Below are positions 24,711-34,528 of a stretch of DNA of 64,000 bases, piece after piece. Source of the stretch: Niastella sp. OAS944 (lineage in GTDB: Bacteria; Bacteroidota; Bacteroidia; Chitinophagales; Chitinophagaceae). The notes under the pieces are model-generated. The model did no database searches. It worked only from the letters and a program-made list of their open reading frames with translations, and was not told the origin of the DNA. Positions within the stretch are counted from its first letter, which is position 1; the number at the start of each line of letters is the position of its first letter. A program made the translations under genes and the position numbers. The DNA lies in contig JANUBW010000001.1 of NCBI GenBank assembly GCA_024809215.1, positions 1,778,841-1,842,840 on the forward strand, read 5' to 3'.

Positions 24711-25133
24711 ATGGCATTCATGATAGGCATATTGTCTTTTTTTGGCATTAGCTTCCTCATCAGTTGGTTATCGGGCGGCGCCTGGCTTTCTGCACTAAAC
24801 GACAAAGGCGCATTTGCCGCCATGATGATGTTTGTATTGGTAGGCATCAGCCATTTTGCAAAGGCCGGGAAAATAGAAGCCATGATACCGCCGCACTGGC
24901 CTTACCGGCACGCCATGAACTATATAAGCGGCGCGGCGGAGATCATATTAGGCATTTTATTATTATTCCCTGCTACCCGTATGTGGGCGGCGTATGGATT
25001 GCTTTTATTGTTATTGGCCATATTCCCGGCCAACATTTATGTAGCCGGCAGCAAACCCAACCTGTACAATATCTCGCGGTTGTTCTTTCAACCGGCATAC
25101 ATGGGGTGGATCTGGTATTTTTGTATCCGTTAA
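24711..25133 (+). CDS. DoxX-like small membrane protein
   Basis: 140 residues from the ATG at 24711; a TTG at 24690 would add seven residues. Four hydrophobic segments are visible (about residues 3-22, 33-48, 72-90 and 92-110). [29 protein letters not shown] block typical of DoxX-like proteins falls near 55-82. Function in this family is poorly defined; some are linked to respiratory or stress membrane complexes. It overlaps the convergent FAA hydrolase gene by 4 bp at the stop codons. Confidence 0.75.
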   Translation: MAFMIGILSFFGISFLISWLSGGAWLSALNDKGAFAAMMMFVLVGISHFAKAGKIEAMIPPHWPYRHAMNYISGAAEIILGILLLFPATRMWAAYGLLLLLLAIFPANIYVAGSKPNLYNISRLFFQPAYMGWIWYFCIR

Positions 25134-25984
25134 ATGCTTCCTTTCACCGCTACATAATTCACCAGCGTACCAATGCTATCGATGCTGATGGTTACTACGT
25201 CGTTGGCTTGTAAGGTGAAATCGGCCGGCGGTACCAGGCAGGTGCCCGTCATTAAAAAACTACCGGTAGCAAAATCAGTCTCGCGGTACAGGTACGAAAC
25301 CAGTTCAGGCAACAAACGCTTCATTTGTTTAAGGGTGGTATTGCCCTCATACATTTTCACTTCATTACGATGAATGGTCATATGAATACCTGTTTCAATG
25401 GGAATGGGTTGCTCGCTAATATACAGGCAGGGGCCTAAGCCGGCGCTTTTGTCGTATACCTTGGCCTGGGGTAAATACAATGGGTTCTCCCCTTCTATGC
25501 TTCGTGAGCTCATATCGTTGCCAATGGTATAGGCCTGTATGGCGCCCGCTGAGTTTATGTATAATGCCAGTTCAGGCTCAGGAACGTTCCAGGCAGAATC
25601 TTTACGAATGTAAACGCTTTGCAGGTGGCCAACCACCCGGTGCGGTAATGCTTTGAAGAAAAGTTCGGGCCGTTCGGCCTCGTATACCCGCGAATAACAA
25701 TCGGCCCCACCGGTATCTTTCGACTCTTCCATGCGGGCATCGCGGCTACGCAGGTAGGTAACACCGGCGGCCCACACTTCCTGCGAACCAATGGGCGGCA
25801 ATAAATACTCACGCAGCCATTCTTCGGCCTGGGTGGTAGTTATCTTTTTGCCACTCAGATATTCTTCCAGCAAAAATGCATATAGATTATCGCGGTTGAT
25901 CAGTTTATCCCAGTCGTGCTGCAATACATAATATTCCTCTTTAAACTGTAACAGTATTCCCTGGCCTGTTTTATAGAGCTTCAT
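25130..25984 (-). CDS. Fumarylacetoacetate hydrolase-family protein
   Basis: 284 residues. The C-terminal half has the FAH-fold metal-site pattern: [13 protein letters not shown] near 145 (Glu pair), then [31 protein letters not shown] near 165-195. Family members hydrolyse or decarboxylate 2-oxo-3-deoxy acids or acylpyruvates. With pectin lyases in the same window, a role in sugar-acid breakdown is possible but unproven. The ATG is at 25984. Confidence 0.8.
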   Translation of the reverse strand: MKLYKTGQGILLQFKEEYYVLQHDWDKLINRDNLYAFLLEEYLSGKKITTTQAEEWLREYLLPPIGSQEVWAAGVTYLRSRDARMEESKDTGGADCYSRVYEAERPELFFKALPHRVVGHLQSVYIRKDSAWNVPEPELALYINSAGAIQAYTIGNDMSSRSIEGENPLYLPQAKVYDKSAGLGPCLYISEQPIPIETGIHMTIHRNEVKMYEGNTTLKQMKRLLPELVSYLYRETDFATGSFLMTGTCLVPPADFTLQANDVVTISIDSIGTLVNYVAVKGSI

Positions 25985-26029
25985 ATGGATCGTTATTTTG
26001 TTATTTCCACTAAAATAACGAAAAATCTG

Positions 26030-26165
26030 AGGTATGAAGTAGGATGTATGAAGTAGGAACAGAACTATTGTTCAGGCTAATAAAAAAGGCGACCCGCTAT
26101 TTATCGCGCGCTCGCCTTTTTATAATCTTCTGACTTCCTATCTCCTACTTCTTACTTCCTACTTA
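26030..26165. repeat. GAAGTAGG/CTTCCTA repeat tracts flanking a terminator
   Basis: ATGAAGTAGG-type units at 26033-26060 and, in inverted orientation, heptamers CTTCCTA, TCTCCTA, CTTCTTA, CTTCCTA at 26130-26163 bracket the terminator of the exopolysaccharide locus. The last units form the 3' end of the GT4 coding region. Confidence 0.6.
26082..26122 (-). terminator. Bidirectional terminator at the end of the exopolysaccharide locus
   Basis: AAAAAGGCGA and TCGCCTTTTT frame a GC-rich hairpin with T tracts on both strands. It lies 37 nt past the last GT4 stop. Confidence 0.8.
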
Positions 26166-27265
26166 TGCATCTTTCCTTCCAGCACCTGCTCAAATATCTC
26201 CGTCAGCCCTTCATAATATTTCGAGATGGTAAATTTCTTCAAAAACCGGTCGCGGGCATTATGGCCCATTTCTATACGTAAGCTCTTATTTTCCAGCAAT
26301 TGCTTTAAGCGCACCGTTAAATCCTTCGACAAACCGGGCGGTACCAGATAGCCATTAACCCCTTCATGCAAGATATCTGGAATACCACCCACACTGGTAG
26401 CTACCACCGGTAACCCAAACTGCATAGCTTCAAGAATTGTCAAAGGCACACATTCGGTAAAGGAAGGCAATACAAAAATATCGGCCCTTTCCAGTTCATT
26501 GAATTTATCCCGGCCAAACTTTGGTCCGGTTACATCTACCAGGTGTGCAATACCGGTTTTGGCACAAAATGCTTTTGCTTCTGCAATGCTATAATCCACT
26601 TCTCCGCCTACAATCCTTGCCTGAAAACGGCAACCCTGTTTATGCAGATCTGCCAGGCTTTCGAGAAACACCTTGATCCCTTTATTTATTACCAGGTTCG
26701 ACAAATACAGAATTCTCGGTGGTATATTATGCCGTTCTGCAACATGGCTGTTCACCACCTCAATGCCATTGGGCAGCACGTATGGCTCAGGCTCATATAC
26801 GGTTCGGATATCGGCCGTCAATTTCTCCGACAGGCAAACCACTGCGCCCCCTTTAAATGTCCTGCGCAACAACCACCGTTTATGACGCGAGTCCCTGGCC
26901 ATTTCATCAATACCCCGTTTGTGCAGGTGAAAAACAACCCGACGGTTAAAGAGTTTTATCAATGCCGAGAACAAAGCGTCGCGGTAAAATATTTTCCCGG
27001 TGGGAACAATTGTAAAATAAACAATAGATGGTTTAAAAGAAATAAGGATGCGGCAAAGCTTAAACATAAAACCTACCATGTGCACCACCTTCATCATGGT
27101 TATTTTGCCAATATCATCGAGGGTTTGACCAAAATGCAATGGCAATGTTCTTACATCATACTTCAATCGCCAACCGGGGTTATCAATGGTGTGTTGGTTC
27201 ATAATGGTAACACCATGAATAGGCGGCGGAAGCTGCACGATAAAAAGGATCTTTGGTCTCTTCAT
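26159..27265 (-). CDS. Glycosyltransferase family 4
   Basis: 368 residues with the GT-B donor-site signature ADIFVLPSFTECVPLTILEAMQFGLPVVATSVGG near 285-318 (the EX7E-like Glu pair) and an N-terminal acceptor domain opening LFIVQLPPPIHGVTIMN. It would add a sugar from a nucleotide donor to the growing lipid-linked repeat unit at the inner membrane face. Last gene of the exopolysaccharide locus. Donor and acceptor are not readable. Confidence 0.9.
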   Translation of the reverse strand: MKRPKILFIVQLPPPIHGVTIMNQHTIDNPGWRLKYDVRTLPLHFGQTLDDIGKITMMKVVHMVGFMFKLCRILISFKPSIVYFTIVPTGKIFYRDALFSALIKLFNRRVVFHLHKRGIDEMARDSRHKRWLLRRTFKGGAVVCLSEKLTADIRTVYEPEPYVLPNGIEVVNSHVAERHNIPPRILYLSNLVINKGIKVFLESLADLHKQGCRFQARIVGGEVDYSIAEAKAFCAKTGIAHLVDVTGPKFGRDKFNELERADIFVLPSFTECVPLTILEAMQFGLPVVATSVGGIPDILHEGVNGYLVPPGLSKDLTVRLKQLLENKSLRIEMGHNARDRFLKKFTISKYYEGLTEIFEQVLEGKMHK

Positions 27266-27302
27266 TTAGGTAAATTGAATTTTTCATACAGCAGGGAGAT
27301 TA

Positions 27303-27695
27303 TTATTTATAGAAAAGGGAACAGATCAAAGTTGCGAGTGATATACCCAGGAAATTGCTGGTCATATCGAGTAATGAAACCGTTCTTCCAGGCACAAGGC
27401 CCTGCAGCATTTCAAAAAGGTAGGATGATAATAGTACAGCGATCCAGAACACACCCTTATAGCGGCCTTTACAAAATACAATATACAATGGAATGGTGAT
27501 CACGAAATAATACCCACCATGAAAAACCATATCGAGCCACCAGTGATATCCTGTGCTGAAATAATGTTCAGGATGAAAATCGGGCCACTCACAAAAAATA
27601 CCGGTCAAAATAAGGATCGCAATAAATAAGAACACTTTACCGGCACCTTCATACCGGTACCTGTTCGCTTTCGTCACATTTGTCTCAGAATGCAT
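27303..27695 (-). CDS. VanZ-like membrane protein
   Basis: 130 residues with four hydrophobic segments and the VanZ-type block DMVFHGGYYFVITIPLY near 55. A conserved SSYLFEMLQGLVPGRTVSLLDMTSNFLGISLA lies near 88-119. VanZ-like genes are common in exopolysaccharide loci; the molecular role is not established. Its start overlaps the 3' end of the initiating transferase gene by 11 bp, so the two are translationally linked. Confidence 0.8.
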   Translation of the reverse strand: MHSETNVTKANRYRYEGAGKVFLFIAILILTGIFCEWPDFHPEHYFSTGYHWWLDMVFHGGYYFVITIPLYIVFCKGRYKGVFWIAVLLSSYLFEMLQGLVPGRTVSLLDMTSNFLGISLATLICSLFYK

Positions 27696-29076
27696 TCTCT
27701 TCGCCTTTTATAGTATTAAACACTGTCAGGAACATGATCTTTATATCAAGCCACATGCTCCAGTTTTCCATATACCACAAGTCATACTCCACGCGCTTCT
27801 TCATTTGGTCAAGTGTTTTTGTTTCACCTCTGAAACCATTTACCTGCGCCCAACCCGTAATACCGGGTTTCAGGAATTGACGGATCATATATTCATCAAT
27901 GATCTTTGAATAATCGGCCGTATGTTTTAACATGTGCGGGCGTGGGCCTACAATGCTCATATCGCCCATCAGCACATTCAGGAATTGCGGAAATTCATCA
28001 AGACTTGTTCTTCGCAGGAACGCTCCGATCTTTGTAATACGGGCATCACCACGTGTTGCCTGTACCGTGTTGGCATTGTCGTTCACCGTCATACTTCTGA
28101 ACTTCAGGCACCAGAAACTTTTATTGTCCTGCCCGCTGCGTTGCTGACGGAAAAAGACGGGGCCTTTTGACTCGAGCTTTATCAGCAAACCAATAAGCGG
28201 TATAAGCCATGAAAGAATAAATACAGTTACCAGCGAGCTTACAATAATGTCGAAGATCCTTTTTTTGATCTTATTGCCCAGGTCATCGAGCGGTTCCCTG
28301 CGCAACGACAGTACCGGTATCTCATTCAGATAATCAATATATACCTGCCGTTTTACCAGGGCGCCAATATCGGGTACAATACGAAAACGGATACAATTTT
28401 GATCGGCCATCTGTATCAACCTGTAGATGCCAGGGTTTTGCTCTGGCACTATGGTTGAATAGATCTCTGTGGCGCCATATCGTTTACACACATCCAACGC
28501 CCCTTTTATATTACCTAAAATAGGGTAACGCGATAACTCATGTATGTTCTCCTTTTCTTCACAATAGCCAACTATTTCCTTGTTCACGCCTTCCTCTTCC
28601 AGATAATCAACCAGCCGGCGGCTAAGATCGTTATACCCCAGCACCAATACCTTGTTATTGAAAAAGTCCTTCTTTTTAAAGTATTGATAAACGGCCAGGT
28701 AAAGAAAACGGTTACAGGTAAGCAACAAAGGAATACCTACAATGATGGTACCAATGAATAACCTGGATATTATAAAGAAATGAGAAAAGAATAAAAAGCC
28801 GCAGATCATGAGCAATAGGTAGAAAAAGGCCCGCGTTGAACGGCCGGCAAACAATTCAAAAGTAAACACATTGCGCTCATGATATACATTGCTCGATAAC
28901 GAAACAACCAGCCAGGCCACTGTTAAGAACACCCCAAAATAGGTATACTCAACATAAGCTTCTATCAGCATTTCGCGCTGAAAAAAGAAACGGGCAATAA
29001 AAAATACTATATTGATAGCCACCAGGTCCATTGCCAATAAAGTCAATTGCAGGTGGCGGAGAAATCTGCTATTCAT
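27685..29076 (-). CDS. Undecaprenyl-phosphate sugar phosphotransferase (WcaJ-like initiating enzyme)
   Basis: 463 residues: several N-terminal membrane segments (residues 12-110), a Rossmann-like CoA-binding-type domain ([19 protein letters not shown] near 143), one further membrane helix near 280, and a C-terminal bacterial sugar transferase domain. The latter has [22 protein letters not shown] near 305 and VGPRPHM with [18 protein letters not shown] near 350-375. It transfers a sugar-1-phosphate, usually glucose or galactose, to undecaprenyl phosphate to start each repeat unit. Its late position in the operon is unusual but not rare. Confidence 0.92.
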   Translation of the reverse strand: MNSRFLRHLQLTLLAMDLVAINIVFFIARFFFQREMLIEAYVEYTYFGVFLTVAWLVVSLSSNVYHERNVFTFELFAGRSTRAFFYLLLMICGFLFFSHFFIISRLFIGTIIVGIPLLLTCNRFLYLAVYQYFKKKDFFNNKVLVLGYNDLSRRLVDYLEEEGVNKEIVGYCEEKENIHELSRYPILGNIKGALDVCKRYGATEIYSTIVPEQNPGIYRLIQMADQNCIRFRIVPDIGALVKRQVYIDYLNEIPVLSLRREPLDDLGNKIKKRIFDIIVSSLVTVFILSWLIPLIGLLIKLESKGPVFFRQQRSGQDNKSFWCLKFRSMTVNDNANTVQATRGDARITKIGAFLRRTSLDEFPQFLNVLMGDMSIVGPRPHMLKHTADYSKIIDEYMIRQFLKPGITGWAQVNGFRGETKTLDQMKKRVEYDLWYMENWSMWLDIKIMFLTVFNTIKGEENAF

Positions 29077-29129
29077 ATTATCTCTATTAACTTTCTTAGT
29101 TGATCAGGCTACCTAAACGGATCATTAGG

Positions 29130-29290
29130 AAATGGTTGAAAAGTTAACAAGTTGACAGGTTGACAAGGAAAAGGCAACTCCGGTCTTTTATTTGGGTTTT
29201 CACTTCAACATTCAACATTGGACATTCATTATTCGATATTCTTTTCTGCCTTTCACTTTTTCATTTCTCATTTTTAATTCCTCATTTCTA
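29130..29290. repeat. CAACATT and TTTCATT heptamer tracts after wecG-like gene
   Basis: Units CAACATT, CAACATT, GGACATT, CATTATT, CGATATT are followed by TTTCATT, TCTCATT, TTTAATT, CCTCATT, TCTAATT. The second tract runs into the coding end of the GT26 gene, whose last residues (KLEMRN) are repeat-encoded. A GTTGACA-type tract lies at 29135-29168. Confidence 0.7.
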
Positions 29291-30044
29291 ATTTCCGACT
29301 CCCTTGCACCATAAATATTTTCTTGAAGAACAAATACACAAACAAAGAATTCGTAACCACATACCTTTTGAACAGGCGGCGCGGCTCCTGCATCAATCTA
29401 AACATCCATTCAAGCCCCATATGCTGTACCCAGCCCGGCGCGCGTTTTTGCATACCCACCATAACGGGCAAGGCGCCCCCAACGCCAATCATTACAGCTT
29501 TGATACGGCCCTTCATAGAGGCCATCCATTTTTCCTGTTTGGGACAACCGAGTATCACCAGCACAACCGCAGCACCCGAATTATTGATCTTATCAACCAG
29601 TTTATCTTCCTCTTCGCGGGTAGCGGGTCTAAATGGCGGACTGTACATACCGGCAATTGGCAGATCGGGAAATGCATACCGCAGGTAATTCTCTGTTTTC
29701 TCTAACAAGGCCGGCGTACCGCCATAAAAGAATGCGGGCAGTTTCTTCAACATCATTTGTTGCAACAGATCGGGCAGCAGGTCCATACCGGCTACACGGT
29801 CCTGCCTTATGCCATACAAATAGTTCAATACCCAGGTAAGCGGTTTACCATCGGGCGTAACCATGGTAGCGTCGTTAATAATGTTATTGAAAGATTGGTC
29901 TTTGTAGGCCTCTATGAACATATGCACATTGGCAACACAAACATTGGCGCTTTCTTTATGATGCGCCATGGTAACAATGTTACTAACAAAAGAATTGTAA
30001 TTGCCTGTAGTAATTCCAAAATTGATAATGCTTTTCCTTTCCAT
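29274..30044 (-). CDS. WecG/TagA/CpsF-family glycosyltransferase (GT26)
   Basis: 256 residues with the family pattern: NVHMFIEAYKD near 40, MVTPDGKPLTWVLNYLYG near 61, RVAGMDLLPDLL near 83, ILGCPKQEKWMA near 165 and GVGGALPVMVGMQKRAPGWVQHMGLEWMFRLMQEPRRLFKRY near 185-225. Family members transfer N-acetylmannosamine(-uronate) or glucose-type residues to lipid-linked acceptors. The ATG is at 30044. It lies between the acetyltransferase and the initiating transferase. Confidence 0.92.
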   Translation of the reverse strand: MERKSIINFGITTGNYNSFVSNIVTMAHHKESANVCVANVHMFIEAYKDQSFNNIINDATMVTPDGKPLTWVLNYLYGIRQDRVAGMDLLPDLLQQMMLKKLPAFFYGGTPALLEKTENYLRYAFPDLPIAGMYSPPFRPATREEEDKLVDKINNSGAAVVLVILGCPKQEKWMASMKGRIKAVMIGVGGALPVMVGMQKRAPGWVQHMGLEWMFRLMQEPRRLFKRYVVTNSLFVYLFFKKIFMVQGSRKLEMRN

Positions 30045-30070
30045 ACCAAAAGTATTTGGAGAATGAAGTT

Positions 30071-30766
30071 TTACAGTTTGCCGTAGTATTTGCTTTGAAC
30101 CAGTTTAAGGTGTGTTTGCAGGTCTATGGGATTATCGAACCGGTCTCTTATTTTTTTTGCAGGAACACCGGCATAAATTGAATAGGGCTCTACATCTTTT
30201 GTTACCAGCGAACCGGCGCCAATGATACTTCCTTCACCAATGGTAACGCCACCCATAACGGTTGATCCATAACCTACCCACACGTCATCTTCAATGGTTG
30301 TTACAAGGCCAATGCCCTTCCATTTATAATCGGCATCGCGGATCTGCGGCGCCAGGCGTATGGGCACGCCGGGTAACTGGTAATGATGATCGTAACGGCC
30401 TACAAGGGCTACCCGGTTGCCAAACATCACATTATCGCCAATGATCACATCGGTTTCTATAAAGGAATCTCTGCCTATATAAAAGTTACGTCCTATCACT
30501 ACTTTATCTCTACCCCATATACGTACACGTAAACCGGCATGAAATCCTTTACCAATGGTGCACTTTCTGAACAGCACCTTCACCAGTAAAAGGTCCCTCG
30601 CTTGCCTTATTACATTGCCAATCGACATAGTGGTTGTTCTTCGGGTTGTTTCGTTAACGGATGCAGTCCCTGAGCTTGTGCCTGGCTCAGACTTGTCAAG
30701 GACCGGGGTTCGAAACGCTGACCATACTGCATGCAGCATGGCCGAAACGCGGGTTATATTTATCAT
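30071..30766 (-). CDS. Hexapeptide-repeat O-acetyltransferase with repeat-derived N-terminal insert
   Basis: A left-handed beta-helix acetyltransferase: hexapeptide turns IGKGFHAGLRVRIWGRDKVVIGRNFYIGRDSF from about residue 72, and YGSTVMGGVTIGEGSIIGAGSLVTKDVEPYSIYAGVPAK near 172-212. The ATG at 30766 overlaps the preceding gene stop (ATGA), giving 231 residues. However, residues about 20-46 are encoded by a palindromic repeat (CTGAGC...GCTCAG) and look unlike the fold. A second ATG at 30628 gives a normal 185-residue enzyme beginning MSIGNVIRQ. It probably acetylates a sugar of the polysaccharide. Confidence 0.85.
   Translation of the reverse strand: MINITRVSAMLHAVWSAFRTPVLDKSEPGTSSGTASVNETTRRTTTMSIGNVIRQARDLLLVKVLFRKCTIGKGFHAGLRVRIWGRDKVVIGRNFYIGRDSFIETDVIIGDNVMFGNRVALVGRYDHHYQLPGVPIRLAPQIRDADYKWKGIGLVTTIEDDVWVGYGSTVMGGVTIGEGSIIGAGSLVTKDVEPYSIYAGVPAKKIRDRFDNPIDLQTHLKLVQSKYYGKL
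30668..30712. repeat. Palindromic repeat inserted in the 5' end of the acetyltransferase gene
   Basis: CCTGAGC and GCTCAG can form a hairpin around TTGTGCCTG, followed by ACTTGTCAAGGAC. It looks like a diverged copy of the CCTGAGCTTGTCGAAGG-type hairpin elements common between genes of many bacteria, here kept in frame inside a gene. Confidence 0.5.
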
Positions 30767-31863
30767 TGATGGTTGATTGACATCATTGCTTCATGCATAC
30801 CGGCACACACCTGGGTGCGTGTAAACTTTTTTGCCACCTGCCGGTTATTTTCCGACATGGCATGGCGAAGTGCATGATCGTTATAAAGGGTCTCTATTGC
30901 ATTGGCAATACTTTCAGCCGACTCCTTATCAACCCACAACACATTATCGGGCGCCGTTAAATGGTCCTTTGCAGCCCTTATACGGGTAGTGATCACTGGC
31001 AGGCCTGCCGCTACCGATTTAAACAGCGCCATCGGAAATCCTTCATTGTCATATGTGGGAAATGCCAGCATATCGGCATTGGCATAAAAATGATCGCATT
31101 CATGATCAGGTACAAAACCCGGGAAACGGGTGTGTGCGGTTACCTGTAATGTTTCGGCCAGTTGTTTTAACTCCTGGAGATGATGGCCGTCACCTACAAA
31201 TACAAACAGGCAATCGTTTTTACAGGAAAGCATAGGTATACTTTGCAGCAAGGCGAATACACCTTTCTCCCGTACAATGCGGCCTGCAAACAAAACCTTG
31301 AACTTACGTTCGTCCAGATCATATTTTTCCCTGAAGGCCGCCGAAGCCACCGAACGGCCGGGATCGATTATATTGGCCGTTATAAATATTTTGTTAGCGA
31401 TCACCGGATCATACGTGCGCACCAATTCTTTTTCATCGCTCGACAGGAAGAACCAGGCATCTACATGCTTTCTCAAAAATGGCACTACCAGCCTGCGGAA
31501 AAAGAAAGATGTTTTTTGCAGTACCGAAATATCGGAACCATGAGTTTTGATGGCGATCTTCAGTTTGCGGTAATAAAACAACTTTATGATGAGGATAGTA
31601 ATAAAATCACGGGTTGAACCTGCCGGCTCAAAGCGGGAATTGAGATACAGGATCTGCGGCCTGAACGCATACAACGCTTTCACTACATTAAACCCCTTAG
31701 CTATTGTACCCAATAACTTTTTCACTTTGCCTGCAGTGGCATCATTACGGCCATAGGTTACCGATTGGCATTCATAACCGAGATCGTTGAAGCCTTCTAT
31801 TTCGTCATGTGATAAAAGAACGTGATGTTTTGGTGGAACTCCCACCAATATCCGTTGCGCCAT
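30763..31863 (-). CDS. Glycosyltransferase family 4
   Basis: 366 residues from the ATG at 31863 (MAQRILVGVPPKHHVLLSHDE), which overlaps the stop of the upstream GT4 gene; the frame remains open far upstream without coding character. The GT-B donor site ADMLAFPTYDNEGFPMALFKSVAAGLPVITTRI lies near 270-300. KVLFAGRIVREKGVFALLQSI near 200 marks the second Rossmann domain. Adds a sugar to the repeat unit; specificity unknown. Confidence 0.9.
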   Translation of the reverse strand: MAQRILVGVPPKHHVLLSHDEIEGFNDLGYECQSVTYGRNDATAGKVKKLLGTIAKGFNVVKALYAFRPQILYLNSRFEPAGSTRDFITILIIKLFYYRKLKIAIKTHGSDISVLQKTSFFFRRLVVPFLRKHVDAWFFLSSDEKELVRTYDPVIANKIFITANIIDPGRSVASAAFREKYDLDERKFKVLFAGRIVREKGVFALLQSIPMLSCKNDCLFVFVGDGHHLQELKQLAETLQVTAHTRFPGFVPDHECDHFYANADMLAFPTYDNEGFPMALFKSVAAGLPVITTRIRAAKDHLTAPDNVLWVDKESAESIANAIETLYNDHALRHAMSENNRQVAKKFTRTQVCAGMHEAMMSINHQ

Positions 31864-33095
31864 TAGTTGTAGAATTGAGAGGTTATTAATTGCACTTTTC
31901 GTTCCCAGGTATTGCTCTTGGCATATTGATATGCGTTGCGCGAAAACTGTTTCCTTAATTCTACATCTTCGTACATCTTCCCAATTGCTTTGGCTATATC
32001 CTGGGCGGTTTTTTCTTTGGTGGTTGGTTTTACCTTGATGCCGCATTCGTGACTTACCGCCAGTGAAGACCCATGTATATCGAGTGTAATCACCGGCAAC
32101 CCAAATGCCATGGCCTCATTTAACTGGGCCGGACAGCTATCGCGCAGTGAACAGAAAATAAATACATCGGCTTGTTTGTAATGGCGGATAACTTCATTGA
32201 ATGGGATCTGCCCTAATATGCGCAGGCGTTTCGGATCGAGATTGTATTGTTTTATCCAGCCATCGAGGAATTGATACATTTCGCCGCCGCCTACAATGGT
32301 AAACGTGTAGTCTACTTCCTTAGGCACCATTGATAACGCATGCAGAATAAGATTCAACCCTTTGCGTGGCAACATACGGCCCACCCAAAGCAGGTTGATC
32401 TGTTTACCGGGTTTTCTGTCGATGTACTCGATATGCTGCATGGAAATGGGAATGGCATTATCGAGTATCAGGTGCACATTGTCGTTTTGCCCGGTTTTTA
32501 TCTTTTGTACTATGTTAGCGGTATCCTGATTGGTTACCAAAATATGGTGCGACCGGGAAACCGTATTCTTTAAGTTATTGCTGAATTTGATACTCCATTT
32601 TGAGATCAGGCTCCGGAGGCGCTCTATCCTCCAGGCTTGCCCGAAGTATTCTTTAAAAGCCGGCATTGCTTCCTGCCCACCACCCACAGGGCCAAATATG
32701 ATGCGGGTGTTTTTTAACTTCCACAAAAAAGTTCCCTGCTGAAAACTGCCATAGGTTACATGATGCGCCACATCAAAATTCATTTTCCTGTGCAGTTGCA
32801 AAGCAACACGTGCGGCTTTCTTACGCCACAGGTAATAATGCAGGTAAATGGTTTTTGAAGAAGCGTTGAGCAATGTTTTATCGAGGTTCATACCAAGCTC
32901 CACAAATACAATGTTCAGGTTGGGCAGTCCCAGCCGCTTCAATTCTTCCTGTATTACATTTTTGTCTTCAGCATTGGTCAAACACCACACTTCATATCCT
33001 TGCAGGGCCAGGTTTAACGCCCAGCTCCATCCGTTACCTGGCTCACTACCTCGTATGGGTGAGCAGGCGTATGCACTTAGTAATACCTTTTTCAT
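31863..33095 (-). CDS. Glycosyltransferase family 4
   Basis: 410 residues. The N-terminus VLLSAYACSPIRGSEPGNGWSWALNLA has the Gly-rich acceptor loop. GRMLPRKGLNLILHAL falls near 238 and ADVFIFCSLRDSCPAQLNEAMAFGLPVITLDIHG near 310 carries the donor-site Glu. It overlaps the following GT4 by one base pair and follows a 272-nt gap containing repeat DNA. Confidence 0.9.
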   Translation of the reverse strand: MKKVLLSAYACSPIRGSEPGNGWSWALNLALQGYEVWCLTNAEDKNVIQEELKRLGLPNLNIVFVELGMNLDKTLLNASSKTIYLHYYLWRKKAARVALQLHRKMNFDVAHHVTYGSFQQGTFLWKLKNTRIIFGPVGGGQEAMPAFKEYFGQAWRIERLRSLISKWSIKFSNNLKNTVSRSHHILVTNQDTANIVQKIKTGQNDNVHLILDNAIPISMQHIEYIDRKPGKQINLLWVGRMLPRKGLNLILHALSMVPKEVDYTFTIVGGGEMYQFLDGWIKQYNLDPKRLRILGQIPFNEVIRHYKQADVFIFCSLRDSCPAQLNEAMAFGLPVITLDIHGSSLAVSHECGIKVKPTTKEKTAQDIAKAIGKMYEDVELRKQFSRNAYQYAKSNTWERKVQLITSQFYN

Positions 33096-33154
33096 TAATT
33101 AATGCTGTTTGTTGGCAAGCGTAATTAAATACGACTGTGGTTCTTTATAAGGAT

Positions 33155-33370
33155 GGGAAATGCGAATCGGCAAACGAGAAAGGGCAATCGTGGATCGGCA
33201 AATGGCCCTCTCCCCAAACCCCTCTCCGCCAGCTGGCGGACGAGGTTTTTTTTTCTAAGTAAATTTTCTTTGATATATCAACTTCTGAAATTGTCAACCA
33301 GATAACAATTAATCAGCCTGCTGCACGTAGATCCTTTATCAACTCTATCAACTTTTCAACTTATCAACTA
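33155..33370. repeat. Mosaic of short repeats and a plus-strand hairpin inside the exopolysaccharide operon
   Basis: GNGAATC/GGCAAAC-type heptamers (33163-33203) are followed by CCTCTCCGCC-AGCT-GGCGG-acGAGG with a long T tract (33219-33258). The latter looks like an intrinsic terminator on the plus strand although no plus-strand gene is present. TATCAACTY 8-9-nt units follow at 33335-33369, running into the end of the next gene. Confidence 0.6.
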
Positions 33371-34528
33371 AGAAGCATAAGCATCTAACAATATCTTCGT
33401 ATTCCTTTTCCACAAATCTTCTGTATTACCAATACCTAATGCCCACACTTTATAATGATCATTGCGTAATGCAAACTTTATACCTTCTGCTAATTTCCCG
33501 GGGTCATTGGGCGGAACGAGTAAACCGTTCACATTATCTTGTATGAATTCGGGGAAAGAACCCACATTGGTTGCAATTACCGGCGTGTTCAAACCAAATG
33601 CAGTCATCAACACACCGCTTTGTGTAGCGTCTTTATACGGACAAACAATAAACTTCGCCTGCTTTATAAGCGTGGCCAGTTCATCGTTAGCTATATGCCT
33701 GTCAATAAGCGTGATATTGTTTTTATATTTTGTAAGAACCGCTTCATCAATTTCAAAACCAGGATAACCTTTGCCGGCGATGATCAGCTTTTCATCAGGA
33801 AACTCATTAAACACTCCGGGCATCGCCAGCAACAGGTCATCTATTCCTTTATAGGGCGACAGGCGGCCAAAGAATAAGATATGTTTCTTTGCACTTTCGT
33901 CTTTATTCACAAGATTATTCAGAAAACTGTATGGGCTCATATGCAGCACCCGCCTGGCATCTTTCAATATTTTGTAATGATCTTCAAACTGCCTTTTAGC
34001 AAACTGTGAATAAAACAGGTATTGTTTCTTCACCGGCATATTGAAAAAAAACTTACGGGGCAAACTTACTTTCCAGGTATTCTCCCCAGTGTGGGGAACA
34101 GGATCATGAATGGAGATACACACATTTTTAACCGATCGTAAATAAGGCAACATGCCTATTGCCCGCAAACCGAATGTTTCAAAATGTATTATATCTGGTT
34201 TGAACTGTTTTATATATCGCCATACATTGCCCGAAGCCTGTAAGGTGCTGTATGAAAAACCGGTACGATGTGGATGGATCACAAAATGCACACTGGCCGC
34301 ACCATCAAAATAAGGCTTTAGGTGTTCGTAACTCCTTTTGGTCAATATTTCCTCAGGCTTTACCAGCGTTTTTCCTTGGGGAATATTATCAATTTCAAGC
34401 ACCGTCATATTCTTGCCGTGCGGTGTTAATTCTATCAACACATGCAACTGTACATGCTTCTTTAAAACATTGATCAACTCAATGGTAACATCCAAAAAAC
34501 AAACCTGCACGTAATATGCAACTGTCAT
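33368..34528 (-). CDS. Glycosyltransferase family 4
   Basis: 386 residues with KHILFFGRLSPYKGIDDLLLAM near 215 and KFIVCPYKDATQSGVLMTAFGLNTPVIATNVGSFPEFI near 290-328. The usual EX7E donor motif is altered to a TQSGVLMTAF form seen in some GT4 enzymes. The N-terminal start MTVAYYVQVCFLDVTIE is unusual in lacking the common Gly-rich loop. It overlaps the flippase gene by 4 bp. Confidence 0.87.
   Translation of the reverse strand: MTVAYYVQVCFLDVTIELINVLKKHVQLHVLIELTPHGKNMTVLEIDNIPQGKTLVKPEEILTKRSYEHLKPYFDGAASVHFVIHPHRTGFSYSTLQASGNVWRYIKQFKPDIIHFETFGLRAIGMLPYLRSVKNVCISIHDPVPHTGENTWKVSLPRKFFFNMPVKKQYLFYSQFAKRQFEDHYKILKDARRVLHMSPYSFLNNLVNKDESAKKHILFFGRLSPYKGIDDLLLAMPGVFNEFPDEKLIIAGKGYPGFEIDEAVLTKYKNNITLIDRHIANDELATLIKQAKFIVCPYKDATQSGVLMTAFGLNTPVIATNVGSFPEFIQDNVNGLLVPPNDPGKLAEGIKFALRNDHYKVWALGIGNTEDLWKRNTKILLDAYAS

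Noticed and set aside
31864..32046. 61-residue N-terminal extension of the GT4 at 30763
   Set aside because: It lies wholly inside the upstream GT4 coding region in another frame; the ATG at 31863 gives the normal GT-B start.
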